Assembly: GCA_036365455.1 (NCBI GenBank)
Contig: JAWQUS010000010.1
Span: 13,214,501 to 13,278,500, forward strand
Source of the DNA: Macrosoma leucophasiata
Taxonomy: Eukaryota; Arthropoda; Insecta; Lepidoptera; Hedylidae
Length of the DNA stretch: 64,000 bases
Reading direction: 5' to 3'
Within the stretch, counting starts at the first letter, position 1. Every line of letters starts with the position of its first letter. The translations under genes were made by a program, and so were the position numbers. Under the pieces are notes generated by a model. The model did no database searches, was not told the DNA's origin, and worked only from the letters and a program-made list of their open reading frames with translations. This document shows positions 44,401 to 56,653 of this stretch, in pieces.

Positions 44401-45855
44401 ATTGTAAGGAATGTCATGTTTATTTGATTTATACAAAACTATATAAGCTTACTCAGAAATGTGTATTATGATGAATTCGTTCAAAATTGTATTACATGTT
44501 CGTCAATATTCTTAAATTACTTTGTGCCCCAACTGAGTATGTAGTCTTCGTTGGTAATTCAAAAATAATAAACTTTTAACTACTTTACTGATATTCGTGA
44601 TACCTCATTTCGAATTGCGCTCATAACTTTTGAATAATGCTTCGACACGTACGTTATACTTGCTTTGTTTCTCTCGATCTCGATTTCAGTAGACCATATT
44701 TTATATGCGGCATCCTCATTTTTTCCGATCAGTGCCAATCCAAACAAAACAACAGCAAAGCAATTTCGGTTCCGTTGATAAGTTTGAAAGGAGCGAGGTC
44801 AATATTTTGATGTCAAATGATTTTATCAAGTAGACAGAAAAAGGATATTTGTTACCTCCAGTGGGTAAATTGACAGTTCCGTTGACCGGGAGTGGGGTTA
44901 GCATAGAGTATCTGTTACGCCGCGACCCACGTCAAGCCGTATAAATAGCTATCGAACAATTGAAATGAAAATGCCCACAATGTTATACCTAAGCTTTGCT
45001 TTCACTATGAATATGAAGTTAAATTTGTACTAATATTGAAACGTATTTTCGCCTCGATTGAAATGAGATTCTCTTAGGACTTGGAACCGGTTTATATTGA
45101 ATTCTGTCAGCCAGAATTTCAACACGCAAAGCTATGTAAACATTTGCATATGGCTACTAGGTAGGTATATGGTATTGACATCGATATCGGTACATATGTA
45201 CAGATACTAAACAATGTCTGTCTACTCAATAATATCATGTGCAATTAATAAGGTTGGCTATTTGCAGACGTTAATTTGTTTTTCATTCGTTTTGATATAT
45301 CTCCGTTTCTCGTGCATCGTTTTTATTGATCTCGTATGGGCCGAGTAGCGATTGCGCAATTGCGTAATTACATTATCAGGAAAATGCTTAGTTCACATAT
45401 CCGCGACAGCATATAGCAGTTTTAATGAGCGACTATTTTACTCCATCAAGAAAAGAGACATATTAGCAAAGTTTTATATAAGTTCCACTGTAATAAGATA
45501 TCGGATAAAATAAATAAAATTATGTGTGTGTGTGTCGTTTAGTATATTGCTGCTGGTATCTTTATATTGATAGTAAAATACATTTATATAAACACAGTGG
45601 TACTTATTTCATATACACAAACTTTATTAGTTAAAAACATCGTTGCCGTGACGATCATCCACCTTTTGCGCACTCCAGACACACAGCGTGGTGCGCTTAC
45701 CCTCCGCGACATGTGTGATTTCTCATTAATAACTCTGCAATCAATTGCTAACGGCGTATCAATGAAAAAAATATATGTGTGTGTGTGTGTGTATGTGTGT
45801 GTGAGAGAGGAGTATGTGTGTGTAGGAAAATTTTCATCTCTGTAATTTGTTGCAG
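44401..45855. other. Intronic DNA with TG microsatellites
   Basis: TG runs at about 45525-45535 and 45775-45830 (with a GAGAGAG interruption). The last is directly upstream of the acceptor of the next exon. No other features. Confidence 0.5.
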
Positions 45856-46056
45856 TCGCTGTTAACCCACGTGTCGCGTGGTACGAAAAGTACTTTGAAC
45901 AAGCTGGGCGTGTTCACGGTATCATCGTTCCACGCATTCATATGCGCGCGGTCGCCGTCTCTGTTGAACAACTTGCTGGCGGGCCGCGGGGCCACGAAGC
46001 GCAGGGCCCCGAACCTCTCGCGCTCCAATTCGGGCTCCAGTCGACGATCCATGCAG
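45856..46056 (+). CDS. sif: still life (sif) exon: end of extension, basic Ser-rich linker
   Basis: Acceptor TTTGTTGCAG|TCGCTG and donor CAG|GTATGT bound 201 bases, phase 0 at both ends, 67 codons (about 555-621). It encodes [34 protein letters not shown], then an Arg/Ser-rich tail ([20 protein letters not shown]). The L-K-LG-F-VSSFHA--ARS block corresponds to the sequence just after the coiled coil in TIAM1 (GRLGIFSVSSFHALVAART), closing the PH-coiled-coil-extension module. The following basic [10 protein letters not shown] run is probably a flexible, phosphorylatable linker towards the Ras-binding domain; that role is inferred. Confidence 0.93.
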
Positions 46057-46446
46057 GTATGTGAAAATGTCCACAGACTTTTACATCTCAATCCATTTTA
46101 GGGCTCCGTAGAAAAGTGGCAAAATACGGATCCCTTATAGATTGGTTATGTTGCTTGACCTTGAAAATTCTCATGCCTCCGTTTGTTGTTCTCAGTGATA
46201 TTATTATGTTACTACTGCTTGCCTTGTAGTCCCACATTCATTTAACGAATCGTAGGAAAAGCCAAAGCTTTTTTTCCGACTCACGAATCAGATTTTAGCG
46301 ATTTTATAATTTCAGAATAAATAAATCACAATATATTGTGTGGCTTAAGCTGCATCGAAAAGGTATCCAATTTACATCGCGTCATGATCCTAATCGTTAT
46401 CAAATTACTTCAATTGCTACTTGATGAGTAAGGCAATTTAAAAGTT

Positions 46447-46715
46447 TTTACTGGTGGTGTAGAGCTCCAGTGACGGAGCTCGCGGGCGTAGGCACCACCG
46501 CATTACCTAACTTACTTGCCGCTAAATGGTAGTGAACAGCACTATCGTGTTCCGGTCAGGTGGTAATGTACGGCCCTGTAATTTCCGGCACAAGGCATAA
46601 CACCTTAGGCCTCAGGAGTGGTAACGCATCTGCGTTTTGACCTTGGTCTTCGTGTGGGTGTCTATAGGCTGCAGTCATCACTTTGTTTGCCACTTCTAGT
46701 AAATAAAAAAAAAAT
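46447..46715 (+). repeat. Family A SINE-like repeat (plus, near complete)
   Basis: Starts ACTGGTGGTGTAGAGCTCCA and ends CACTTCTAGTAAATAAAAAAA. A deletion removes the ATCAATGTGAACTGCATGC segment. One of the least diverged copies. Confidence 0.9.
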
Positions 46716-49700
46716 CAACTAATCCAACATAAGACCTGTAGAAATGATTCCAAAAGAACTCTATTTTGATGCAGACAACTTAAATAAGTTGACAGCATTG
46801 AGATGAAAATCATAAATACTTTCGAATATTTACGTCAGGCTTTACATCCAACCATACACACAGATTATAAAAGAATACAAAAAACCTTACTAACAAGTAA
46901 GTGAATATTTAAACGTATCACTGGATTATGTACCTAAAACACAAAAACTGTTTCTACCTTTATCTGATAAGGACTGTGAAACCATCCAACCGATGTGTCC
47001 CAGTTTTATTTGAAAGGTTATCATGTGGAGATGCTTTTAGTTTGAGACCACTATAAGTGCATTCATGAAGTCAATTTGCGATTTTACCACTTCCATTACA
47101 TGAAAAAAAAAGAAAAAAACCAACTACTACTGACGGTCAAGCGTGCCCAGTACAAATTTTTCTTGACCTTGTACAGTCTTCAGCTAGTCTGACATAATAC
47201 AAATGTTCATTCCAATTATGCGAACTAGATTTTCAGCTAGTTGTGAATACACCAGCTATACTACACAAATCTACTGATGAACTAGACACAACACTTTGCC
47301 ATTGTTGTGGACTAAGATGTTTTGTCTGTGTAGATTAATTACTAGACCATTTTACATTATACATTGTATAATTACCAACTGCAATAAATACTACCATTTG
47401 ACTTCAAATAAGTAGATTGAGTAATGCGGTAACGTCGTCATTATTAACCTTCGATACTGGAAATCCATTAAAAAAGTATTGTTTCCTTTTAGTTTATTAC
47501 TGATACAGTTAGTAGTATCATCAAATAAGTAATTTAGGAGAGATGAGGACACTCTATTGGTTAATTCACTTTTATCAAACAACATGCTGTATACACACAA
47601 GTCAGGTGGGTCGGTGCAGCGCTCAGGTTCGACGGAGTGCTCGCGCTTGCCACTATATTACCTACTTACCTACATGATTGTAATACGCATGCCTAGTCTA
47701 AATTAATTTGATTTTGTAGATAGGTAATTAATGTTATAAATAATATGTTGATGACACTGACGCGCGGTAAAACTCGAACGAGTTTATGTTGCGTCTTACT
47801 GTTATTGTATTCACCTAATTATTGTATGTTTTTAAATAAATAAATAAAATAAATAATAAATGCAGTATTTGGTAAGTGGTACCGTTAGCCCGCTCAATTT
47901 GAAATATGACAAGTCATAACAGTGCAGACTGCGGTTAGCTACTGAAACTCTGTGATGATAGCAGCATTAAAAAGCATTGTTCCCAATGATTCCTATTATA
48001 TTATTATTCGCTTGATTGAACAATTTTTCAGATTGAATTGCATTCCATTACAAAATTAAGACGTTTTCAGTGGTGCAGATTACTTATGTCTTATTAAAAT
48101 TGCTCTAGTTATAGCAAAATTAAAATAAAATTTATTTTTAAATACCTATCGGTTACTTAGTATTTATAATTAAAGTAACAATATCTGTAATATGTTATGG
48201 TTTAAATAAAAAATAATAATAATTCTAAATAGTTGCAATACTTAGACGGCGTAATTGGCGGCCCGACATAAGACACATGTATGTATACCGAAATCAACGT
48301 ATTACCTGTGTTGCTTTAATCTGTATTTGTTATTTAAACAGTATTATTTTAAAGTTTTTATAATGAATATCGAAAAATAAAGTAACATAGTCATTCGTTC
48401 ACCCGACGAACGCCTCCCTTTTTAAAGTCAGTGAATAATGTTTAATTCGATATTAAGATTGAATAATATTCTTCAAAAACGGTCATGTTTTGATCATTAT
48501 TTTTGTATAAGTATCTTCCAATTTTGTTTGTCGGCTCGAAAAAGAGAGGTCCGGCGCGATCAAATAACGTTTTTAAAGCTCTGAACGCTAAACGCTGAAG
48601 GACATATTATATAAAAAGGCTGAAGTATCCATTAACGTGAAAAATTCAATTACAATGGCAAACGTCGAATCGGGCTGCCCTTAAATCAGATTAGGCAAAT
48701 TTAATGCTGAGTCCAGATACACAAAGAATACTGACTGTTTTGGACTGGACGCACGATTCTTTATACACGTAAGTATAAGTTAATTCATTATGTTGTATTA
48801 AAAAAACAACAACCTAACATTACTTTGAATGCTTACATATTTAATAGATTACATTACTTTAATGATATTGATTGATTGAGATATTAATAAAATAATTATA
48901 TTCAGATTACGCACTAGAATAAATACACAAGAGGCTCAATAACTCCACATTTATAAACTTATTGAATTCTCTAAAATCGCGTTATGAAATATAAATTATT
49001 ATTGCAAAAAAATCTAGAGCCATAACATGGAAAATAAGAGAGATACATGTGTTACATTTAGTAATTTACAAATTCAGAACCACTCAGATTCAAAGACATC
49101 AAAGTAGCGTGCTCCCTAATATAAGACAGGCTTTAATATAGACCGTCACGAAAAGAGACTATTAGCCTATTACTCGCCGCAGGCCGTAGCTGTCGACGGG
49201 GTGTCATTAGACGTTTCGCCCTTGTTTTCTCAACAAATTGCCAGCAAGGTTATAACAAGCAGACCGGTAAAAGGCTCGAGCAAACAGAGAATAGTGAAAC
49301 TCCAAAACTCCTCGCCCTCGAGCATTGCCTATTACACGCAATCTAACTACTTTACCTAACCCCAATTGCTAATAAATTAAGTTATATACCTACCTTACAT
49401 AAGAACGACCCCTAGAATTATACATCCATTAACTATTCAATAAAATTAATTACTGCCTGGAAAGTTTTGTCGGCTATTAATATGTAACATGATATACCTA
49501 CCTACCTACTTGTTTATAGTGAAACCAATTTTATAACATATAGACAAAAATACAATTCCGGGTTATAATAATTTGTTAATGTTTTGTGTACTTAGTGGTG
49601 TATTATAGAGGAATAAAAAGATTTCTGTTTTTTTAAATAACTGATTTAAATAACCACAAAATACACAACTGCCATTTGGTGGCAGATACATTGGGTAATT

Positions 49701-50031
49701 TGGTAGTATTCCTAAATCCTTAAGCCCAGGCATTAGAACTCTAACACTAGTAGCTTTTAACCTGTCAAGGAACGTAAGGCCACCGGCGCCCAGACGCAAT
49801 TGAATTTCAATTGTCATATTTTTCTCGTGTCTGGAGGACTTAATGAATTCAGAAAGTTGTATAATGAAATATTACGGTATAAAATCTTTATAATACTAAT
49901 CCCCACAATTTTGTAAAATGAAAATGTGAATAGCATTCATTGACATGACGCGTACACAGCATAAGTGATACGTACTTAATGTTTAAGCTTGTATAAATGA
50001 TGATGTATTAATAAACATGTACATGAACCAG
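46716..50031. other. Long intron of sif, mostly unassigned
   Basis: Reversed family A remnants at about 47390-47470 and 49665-49760 (GCCATTTGGTGGCAGATACA). A mixed-composition patch at about 49150-49330 (ATTACTCGCCGCAGGCCGTA, GTGTCATTAGACGTTTCGCC) and another at 48540-48600 stand out from the AT-rich background and may be regulatory. No further exon was found between the PH and Ras-binding domains. Confidence 0.4.
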
Positions 50032-50256
50032 ATGTCACGCGAGGAAGGCGAGGCGGCGGTGCGGGTTTCCCTGCCGGAAGGCACCACGGCCACTGTGGGT
50101 GTCCGAGAGGGGATGTCCGTCGAAGAGTTCCTTGCAGCCGCCTGCGCCCGCCGCTCCCTCAATGCCTTAGAACACTTCGTGCGAGTAAAGAAACGACGGG
50201 ATATGGAGGATCACAACTACTTCGTGCCACATCGAAGTGATCTCATTGAAACATAC
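50032..50256 (+). CDS. sif: still life (sif) exon: Ras-binding domain (RBD)
   Basis: Acceptor GAACCAG|ATGTCA and donor TAC|GTGAGT bound 225 bases, phase 0 at both ends, 75 codons (about 622-696). The product [20 protein letters not shown] followed by [20 protein letters not shown] and FVRVKKRRD is a ubiquitin-fold RBD as in TIAM proteins: a first strand V-VSLP, a turn, a second strand TVGV, and the [13 protein letters not shown] helix. In mammalian TIAM1 this domain binds active Ras and so links Ras to Rac; the same is inferred here. Exon G+C is far above the flanking introns. The ATG at the acceptor is a codon of the protein, not necessarily a start. Confidence 0.93.
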
Positions 50257-51578
50257 GTGAGTCTTTTGCTGTTCCTCAAATGATTGACTTGACATAACAA
50301 TTATTTTTCGGTGTTCAGATTATGTATAAAAAAAACTTTTTAAAATAATGTTATCTGTTACATCAGAACAAAAGTTAAATAAGAAAGGGACTTCTTTTAA
50401 ATTTTGTAGTTCAAAAAAACCTAATCCTTTTAATGTACGGGTACTTTAACGACATAATCATAACCTTTCGTAAAATTTACTACAGAATAAAAATAAGATT
50501 TATATTTTTATAAGCGTATCCATTCCTCAAAGTATCTCATAATCATCCCATCCTTCTTTTCCATCTTCATTTCTTATAAAAAAATATTCGTATTACTTTT
50601 AAAGATAAACGTTAATCTAACAATTTTCATAAAATAACACTTTAAAACAAAACATTTAACCATATCTACAGAGTTACACCGACCGTTGCCTTAAAGACAG
50701 GGCTTGTAATTTACTTAATGATCCTTCTTTGTGCACGATGTAGTCTCAGCGGAACGATTTGTTTTATGAAACCCACTGAATTGAATTAAGTCTTCAAAAA
50801 CTAATTCTCTCGTTTACCTTCGTAATCGGAATAAATTACGCACGTATAAAACGCCAAACTGACTTTATTTAAATCAGCTAAAGGGACGCATTTTGACATT
50901 AAACTATGAATCTCAGATTATAGTCCCAAATCACATATAGAATACGAAAGCCACAAATGTACATTTATAAAAAACCGGTGTGAGGGTGGATCGAGAATGA
51001 GTAGGGTCTGACAGTGAATATTTCAATCTGGACACTGATTTTATAAGCCGTGCGTTATCTTTACTTATCAATCATTTGTCCTTACTCGCCACAGAATAAA
51101 ATTAAACAAATTTAACTGTGGTGAACGTATCTAACATATTAATTTTCGTGATTAATTACTTTGTTGGTATGTACTTCTGCATTGTTGTTTTTTAGCCTCA
51201 ATACTACACAGCTAACGTATGCTCTTACGAAACTGCTTTAGTATGCCGGATTATTAAATTTATTTTGTATTGTATATACATAAAATAAAATTTCATTTAG
51301 TATATACATAAAATAAAATAATTCTTTTGAGAATGTTGATTCGTCGTGAATCTTACTTCATTCCTTACCTTACGCGAGCTGGCCCGCGGCTCAAATACAA
51401 AGTCATTTACGTTAACAAGTTATTTCACATCTTTAAATCCATTTTCTGTCCATCAGTCCCTTTTGACTTATAACCGCATTATTGAAAAATATTAGTTAAA
51501 ACTATCAAAACCAGATTGGTACAAGTCAATATTTTCCGAATCCTTACAAAATTCTAACACTTATTTAATTTCATACAG
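50257..51578. other. Intron of sif, nothing recognised
   Basis: AT-rich. TATATACATAAAATAAAAT occurs twice within 40 bases (about 51274 and 51301), a short tandem duplication. No exon or known repeat. Confidence 0.45.
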
Positions 51579-51765
51579 TTGCATACTCACGAAGTGGTGG
51601 AAGTTTGCGCTAAAATTCTATATCAAGTGGAGTTGCAACGGACAACTCTGGAGCAGATGTGGGGTTTCAGCGTGGAAGCAGAACTTATTGAAAACTCCGA
51701 AAGACAGGACGAACTCTGTTGCTACGTCAGCAGAGTTGAAGACAAGAGTGTTGCTATGCAAAACG
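51579..51765 (+). CDS. sif: still life (sif) exon: RBD-PDZ linker and first half of PDZ domain
   Basis: Acceptor TTTCATACAG|TTGCAT and donor AACG|GTACGC bound 187 bases, entering phase 0 and leaving in phase 1. It encodes [20 protein letters not shown], then [20 protein letters not shown] and [18 protein letters not shown]. The [10 protein letters not shown] strand and [13 protein letters not shown] are the first strands and helix of a PDZ domain in the TIAM/SIF arrangement. The classical GLGF carboxylate loop is represented by WGFSV. PDZ domains of this family bind C-terminal tails of membrane adhesion proteins. Confidence 0.93.
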
Positions 51766-52019
51766 GTACGCAAATTATTTTCCATTCATTTCAATATAAA
51801 CACAGCAACCGATAAGCAATATTTGTTTTCAATATTTTTGCAAACATTAGAATGGATTAAATCATAAAAAAAATATTAAATTATCATTCGATACTGGTTC
51901 TCTATGGGAGCGTAACATTAATCTTCTGTATTTCAAATTGTTTCCCTTCATTGTTTTCCCTCTACAAAAAAAATAAACTGTAGTATTCCAGTCGCAATTT
52001 ATTGTTTTTTCTGAGCCAG

Positions 52020-52134
52020 GTATAATCAAAGGGGACGAGATAATGGTGATCAACGGAGCGATCGTGTCTGACCTAGATATGATGTACTTGGAGAGCGTAT
52101 TGCAAGAGGAGCTTTCTCTAGTCATGATGATGCG
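52020..52134 (+). CDS. sif: still life (sif) exon: second half of PDZ domain
   Basis: Acceptor TGAGCCAG|GTATAA and donor ATGCG|GTACGT bound 115 bases, joining in phase 1 (G+GT = Gly) and leaving in phase 2. It encodes [20 protein letters not shown], then [19 protein letters not shown]. The I-GDEI--ING--V strand-turn and the [12 protein letters not shown] strand are standard PDZ features. Exons 51579 and 52020 together give a domain of about 85 residues (about 708-796). The PDZ is split by a 254-base intron at the Gly before the I-GDEI strand. Confidence 0.93.
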
Positions 52135-53104
52135 GTACGTTTTTACTAGTCGCTATTTCTCATTATCATTTTGATGCAATTTTATCGATCGTCAGGCGAG
52201 TTAACCGCTGTTCATTAATCACGAAGCTTCGAGACGCATTCGTTAGCATTGATTCGCATAATTTGCTGCAGCTACCGGGGCTGGGATGAAAAAGAAAACT
52301 TCAATCGTTGTAGCTTAAAAGTGGCCGCGACGACAGGAAACCGGACGAGCGGGGCTTAATAAACCGCCATTACAGCCCTCTCACACTGTCGAACGTCCAA
52401 CTTACATTTAAAAAGCAACATGTATATATGTTTTAGTTTCATTCGAAGTTGAATATTACAGCTTAAATCAACATGTTGTGATTTGAACAAATTATATACA
52501 CGCCCTTAGCTTCTTTAGAAGTTTCTTAATAATGAAGCGAAATACATTTCTTTATTATTACTAAGGACTTTGTTAAAACGTAAAAAAATTTTTGGAGACA
52601 GTGCCCTTTTGTGAATTCAAATATTTGACGGAGTCCTAAGATAAAACAAAAGCTAGTAAAACACATCTCATGTGTAACGTTCTGTTCATTACATTAATTA
52701 CAATTATACAGTACAGTACGCGCAATGCCACTGAGTGAAGTTGCTTGCGAATATTTTGAATCAGTCTCGTAGATACGAGACCTGTGCGGTCTTCACCAGA
52801 TGGTGAAGACCGCACAGTCGAAAAAAACGGCTTTCAGTGTTGGTCTGATCAAAGCTAATTACTGCAACATTTTTCTCCTCGCATATCCCTTCTATACTTA
52901 TTCGCTTCTTCGCAACGACTTGTATCTAACTTCACGGACGTAATTAAGTTTTGCGTAAAAAGTACCACGTAACTATAGTTAACGCGTAGACGCACGCGGT
53001 ACTTTCGTAGCAACCTGCTACGCAGCGTAGCCAGCCGTACGTAATTGACATACGTTACGTAGAACATACATAACGCATGCGTATTAAAGAGGCTATCATT
53101 AATC
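52135..53104. other. Intronic DNA with nested inverted repeats
   Basis: The moderately GC-rich stretch 52250-52400 (CTACCGGGGCTGGGATG, GGAAACCGGACGAGCGGGGC) is unassigned and could be a conserved non-coding element. The hairpin at 52765-52817 is listed separately. No exon. Confidence 0.4.
52765..52817. repeat. Two consecutive hairpins
   Basis: TCTCGTAGATACGAGA (52765-52780) is a perfect short palindrome. It is followed at once by CTGTGCGGTCTTCACCA (52782-52798), whose exact complement is 52801-52817, with only GA between the 17-bp arms. Confidence 0.9.
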
Positions 53105-53482
53105 GAATATAATGTGTCAATGGTTGACGGCCACAGGTCACACGAGAGTGTGCGAGGAGCGTTATAGTGCGGTCGGGTCGAGGCTAGGTAGGCCTCCATC
53201 GGCATTTCCCGCCCTCATACACCTGACCTTTCGTGAGCGCGACGAGTTTACTGAAGCGCTCGGTGCGACCTACATACTCCCTCGGGCTGCAGCCCTCGCC
53301 CGCCCATTGTGAGCGCCCGCAATTGAGCCTCTTGACGTTGCCGCGCCGCGTGAATTAATGTCCCCGCAAAATTGTCATCTCGAAATAACCGCTCGCGACA
53401 TGTTATTGTTGTGAACTCTTTGTCTCGCTATGACGACGCTGCACAAACGCCGCGCGCGACCGCGCCGCACCGCTCGCTCCTT
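53105..53482 (+). promoter_or_regulatory. GC-rich island with candidate internal promoter and alternative first exon of sif
   Basis: About 380 bases of CpG-rich sequence sit inside the intron between the PDZ exons and the exon at 55863. Near its end an ATG at 53430 opens MTTLHKRRARPRRTARS, followed by the consensus donor CTT|GTAAGTAC at 53482. That leaves phase 2, exactly the phase the exon at 55863 accepts (TT+C = Phe). A transcript starting here would encode a short basic leader joined to the region before the DH-PH catalytic domains. Promoter activity and use of this exon are inferred from composition and phase only; a 66-codon frame at 53112-53312 in the same island is not supported. Confidence 0.4.
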
Positions 53483-54162
53483 GTAAGTACGCCCGGACTT
53501 CCTTTGTTTTGTTCAACCGACAAACTATTCCCCAAATAAATATACAAATCGCCATGTGGTGGTACTCGTATTTACACACGTGAATATTAAAGCGATACAA
53601 TTTCAAAATGCTCGGGTAAAATGAGTAATACCTAGTGGTTACACACATGGCATCCAAACTACAGCCTGCTCATAAAATATTTATCAAAATAAGATCACGA
53701 AAATTTGGTTCCCGGCCTAACGATTTTCCATCGTCGCAGATACCTTTCAAGTTATTTACGGTGCTTGCTGAAATGTCACGACACATTTTAGGCCTTATCC
53801 TACATGTATTATATATGCAAAGGATATGTACTGGATATATGTATAAGTATCATGCGCTACCCATTTTGCGGTGTATAGCTAAAAGAGAAAACAGGTGACG
53901 TCACGTCCTTCCCTTTGCATCATCAATCTTAACGAGTGAGGCATTAAAATGTGAAAGTCACTTGGAAGTGAACGTTTTACATTTACAATTATACTGGCAT
54001 GGTCTATTTATCATTTTGCATAAGCCCTTCAAAACTCCACTGTTTATAAATGATTTAACAAAGCTATTTCATTATATAAAAAATAATTATTAAGAAACAA
54101 AGGCTATTTGTACAACCTTCTCATATAAACGTTTTATATAAGGAAGGTCCAATAGAAACATA
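53483..54162. other. Intronic DNA, nothing recognised
   Basis: AT-rich beyond the island; no exon or repeat. Confidence 0.45.
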
Positions 54163-54366
54163 CAGTGCTCAACAATAAGCCTGGGTTGCACCACGATATT
54201 TGTTAAAGTTAAAGTTATTGTAACATTTCACATCCTTCTCTAACTTTAACAGATTTCCTTAAGTTAGAGAAGGATGTGCAATGTAACAATAAATTCTCTA
54301 CGAAATCGAAACGAGCCGATCGTCTCTTTCGCAGGCTCGAGGTGCAATATTAATTGTTGAGTACTG
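54163..54366. mobile_element. Tc1/mariner-like MITE with inner fold-back
   Basis: Ends CAGTGCTCAACAATAA (54163) and, reversed, CAGTACTCAACAATTAA (54366) are imperfect terminal repeats flanked by TA on both sides. Inside, 54215-54246 and 54261-54292 (TTATTGTAACATTTCACATC... arms, about 30 of 32 paired) form a strong stem. GAGCCGATCGTCTCTTTC near its right end is shared, inverted, with the MITE at 25758. Confidence 0.75.
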
Positions 54367-55862
54367 TACTTTTACTTAGTTTCTAGTAAGTTCTACAAAA
54401 TGAAATCAAGACATGAGCATAGCGGTAGAAGTTTACTCAACTATAATACACAGGCAGTACAGTTACATAATATCTAAATCGAATCTCATCATGTTATTGT
54501 TTTAAAAATTACACCCTTGTAAATAACTTGGTAAAACCAACCACGCCTCTCGGCCTCGGTATGATTTTAATTATTGGGGAAGTTTCCCCTTCCCAGGGGA
54601 ATTTTGAAAGGGAAATTTACAAAAACAGTTTTCAATTTATAGAATCAAATGCAACATTATATTATTATATTTCGAACTTATTGATTTTGTTGTTTTGGAC
54701 AATAGAATTTTAGAGAATTTTTTCCAGTTGGAATATATAAAATATTATAAAACTGTAACGTAGAAATGTATATACGATGTATGTAAATATACATGCAAAT
54801 GTATTACAGTTTGCAGATTTGTCAACGGCAACCACAAAGGGAGGCTAAACTCAACTCGTTTCGCGCTAAAACACGTAATCGTTTTATTTTATATTGCACT
54901 TCTAAACAGGTTTTCGTAGAATAGCTTTATATGTCCTGTGTAATGTTTATGTAGAATAAGTTCACACGACACTAAAAATTCTTTCGATTTTCCTTGTATA
55001 TCGATTTAACGATTTGAGTACTGAGTGTAAACCCACTATTTGCAATTTCTTTGACGTTATTCGTATCTTTAAAGTTCAAAACGCAACGAAGCTCCATATT
55101 TATAATATAAATCCACAGCTTTATAAAGTTCACGTAAACATTTTCGTGATCGGTTCGAATGTATTTTGTGTATCAATTTTCCATGAACATGCTGCTCCGT
55201 TAAATCGAAATTTGTAACAGAATATTAATAAAGATAAGCTCCAATCAATTTTCACGTGTGACTTTTCGCATAATGTTTAGAACACATATGTTATGTTTTA
55301 ATCGATGCGTATGAACTATGTATACTATGAACTATTTTATCAATTTATTAACTTTTTGAGGTGGCAATAATTGAACATATTACTGAATATGAAGCAAGAT
55401 ACAAATATATGGAAAAAAACACATAAAGTGTAAACACATATAACAAATCGTCTTATCATCAAAGGAAACATTGTATGAAAAAACATAAAAAACGTGTATA
55501 TATAATATAGTTGTTACCTCTACACTAGAAGTAGAAGTGACAGAATACTACTAGTATGCTTAAGGTCCTAGATTCAATTTCCAAGTTCAAAAGTTAGTGA
55601 TGTTGGGATTATTACATTAGACAAGATTTTCAGCGACACTCGTACTGTATTATGCTAGAATGCATCCTTTTACCTCTGCCTACTGCGGCAATAAATAGAA
55701 TAAGGAGATAATAAAAACGCGTGTGTCAGTCATGGGTTTACGTTTTAATCACAATTAAACTACAATCACTTACGTTCAGTCGCATTCACAATACAAATAA
55801 AGCGCAAATGCCGCCGAGTTTATCAGATATTCAAATCCGAGTGTATTGTGTGCATTGTGCAG
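54367..55862. other. Intronic DNA, nothing firm
   Basis: AT-rich. GGTCCTAGATTCAATTTCC near 55563 looks like a worn polymerase III B box, perhaps from an old SINE. No exon until the acceptor TGTGCAG at 55862. Confidence 0.4.
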
Positions 55863-56017
55863 CTCATCCCGCACGGAGCCACCGGAGCTGAGCGGCGTGA
55901 TGCGCGCGGCAACCGACGACATCATTGATTCGCTCGTGTGCCCGCCGCCGCCCAGTGAGCCGCCTGTCATCTCCGATGACATGATATCCGGACTCATCGT
56001 GCCGGCACCCGCTTGGA
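55863..56017 (+). CDS. sif: still life (sif) exon: linker after the PDZ domain
   Basis: Acceptor TTGTGCAG|CTCATC and donor TTGGA|GTGAGT bound 155 bases. It enters in phase 2 (CG+C = Arg, so the PDZ strand ends MMMRSS) and leaves in phase 1. It encodes [40 protein letters not shown] and [10 protein letters not shown], a Pro/Ser/Asp-rich linker between PDZ and DH domains (about 797-848). It is the last sif exon found: no DH-domain sequence occurs in 56018-64000, so the gene continues outside the window. The end of this exon with its donor is the source of three decayed copies downstream. Being a linker it is less diagnostic than its neighbours; phase and composition support it. Confidence 0.85.
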
Positions 56018-56448
56018 GTGAGTCCCATTCATACACTTTACGATTTGAAGATTCTTTTTACTATCAAATATATCAATACAAATTATTTTAGATTTTAACA
56101 TCATAATTAACGTGACCATTTTTATCGTCACTCAAAAGGGGACATTCTCCAAATTAACCTTCAAGGAACCAGGGTGGAAGAGGCTTACTAAAGAACGCCC
56201 AGCTATAACGCCCTTCTTTAAGTATCGTTTAAGTATCTTAGGTATCGCTATCGATTGCTTTGAAATTATTATAAATTATTCAAAAAATATTAAAATTTCG
56301 CATTGACGCTTACGTACAAGTTCAGGCGGTACGCTACTTTCATACACATTTTTGCTGAGATTACCGATAGCGGGACATTTTCTTGGGACACCGGGACGCT
56401 CTGCGTGAAAATGGGACTGTCGCGTTCAAAACATATTTTTATATAAAT

Positions 56449-56545
56449 CTTAATGTGATAATATCTGGACTCATATTACCGACACCCGTTTGGAGTTCAG
56501 TTGCATTCATAAATTCTTCACGATTCTCGATCATTCCGTAACTAT
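56449..56545 (+). pseudogene. Decayed copy 1 of the 55863-56017 exon boundary
   Basis: GTGATAATATCTGGACTCAT, ACACCCGTTTGGAGTTC and TTGCATTCATAAATTCTTCA align base for base with GACATGATATCCGGACTCAT, GCACCCGCTTGGAGTGA and CCCATTCATACACTTTA at 55977-56040. The donor GTGAGT has become GTTCAG, and no acceptor is visible. Confidence 0.75.
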
Positions 56546-56653
56546 TATTCAAATTTCATCTGCAGGGAAATGCGCAACATTCGTTATAACAGTAGACACG
56601 AGACTGATCTTTTATACAGATAACCGATTATATCTTAATATCCTATAAAACAT

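Noticed and set aside
53112..53312. 66-codon frame in the GC-rich island
   Set aside because: Long frames are expected in GC-rich sequence; it ends in a stop before the donor and its composition looks random.
55545..55590. Possible tRNA or SINE head (GGTCCTAGATTCAATTTCC)
   Set aside because: Only a B-box-like string is present; no pairing arms or A box could be placed.
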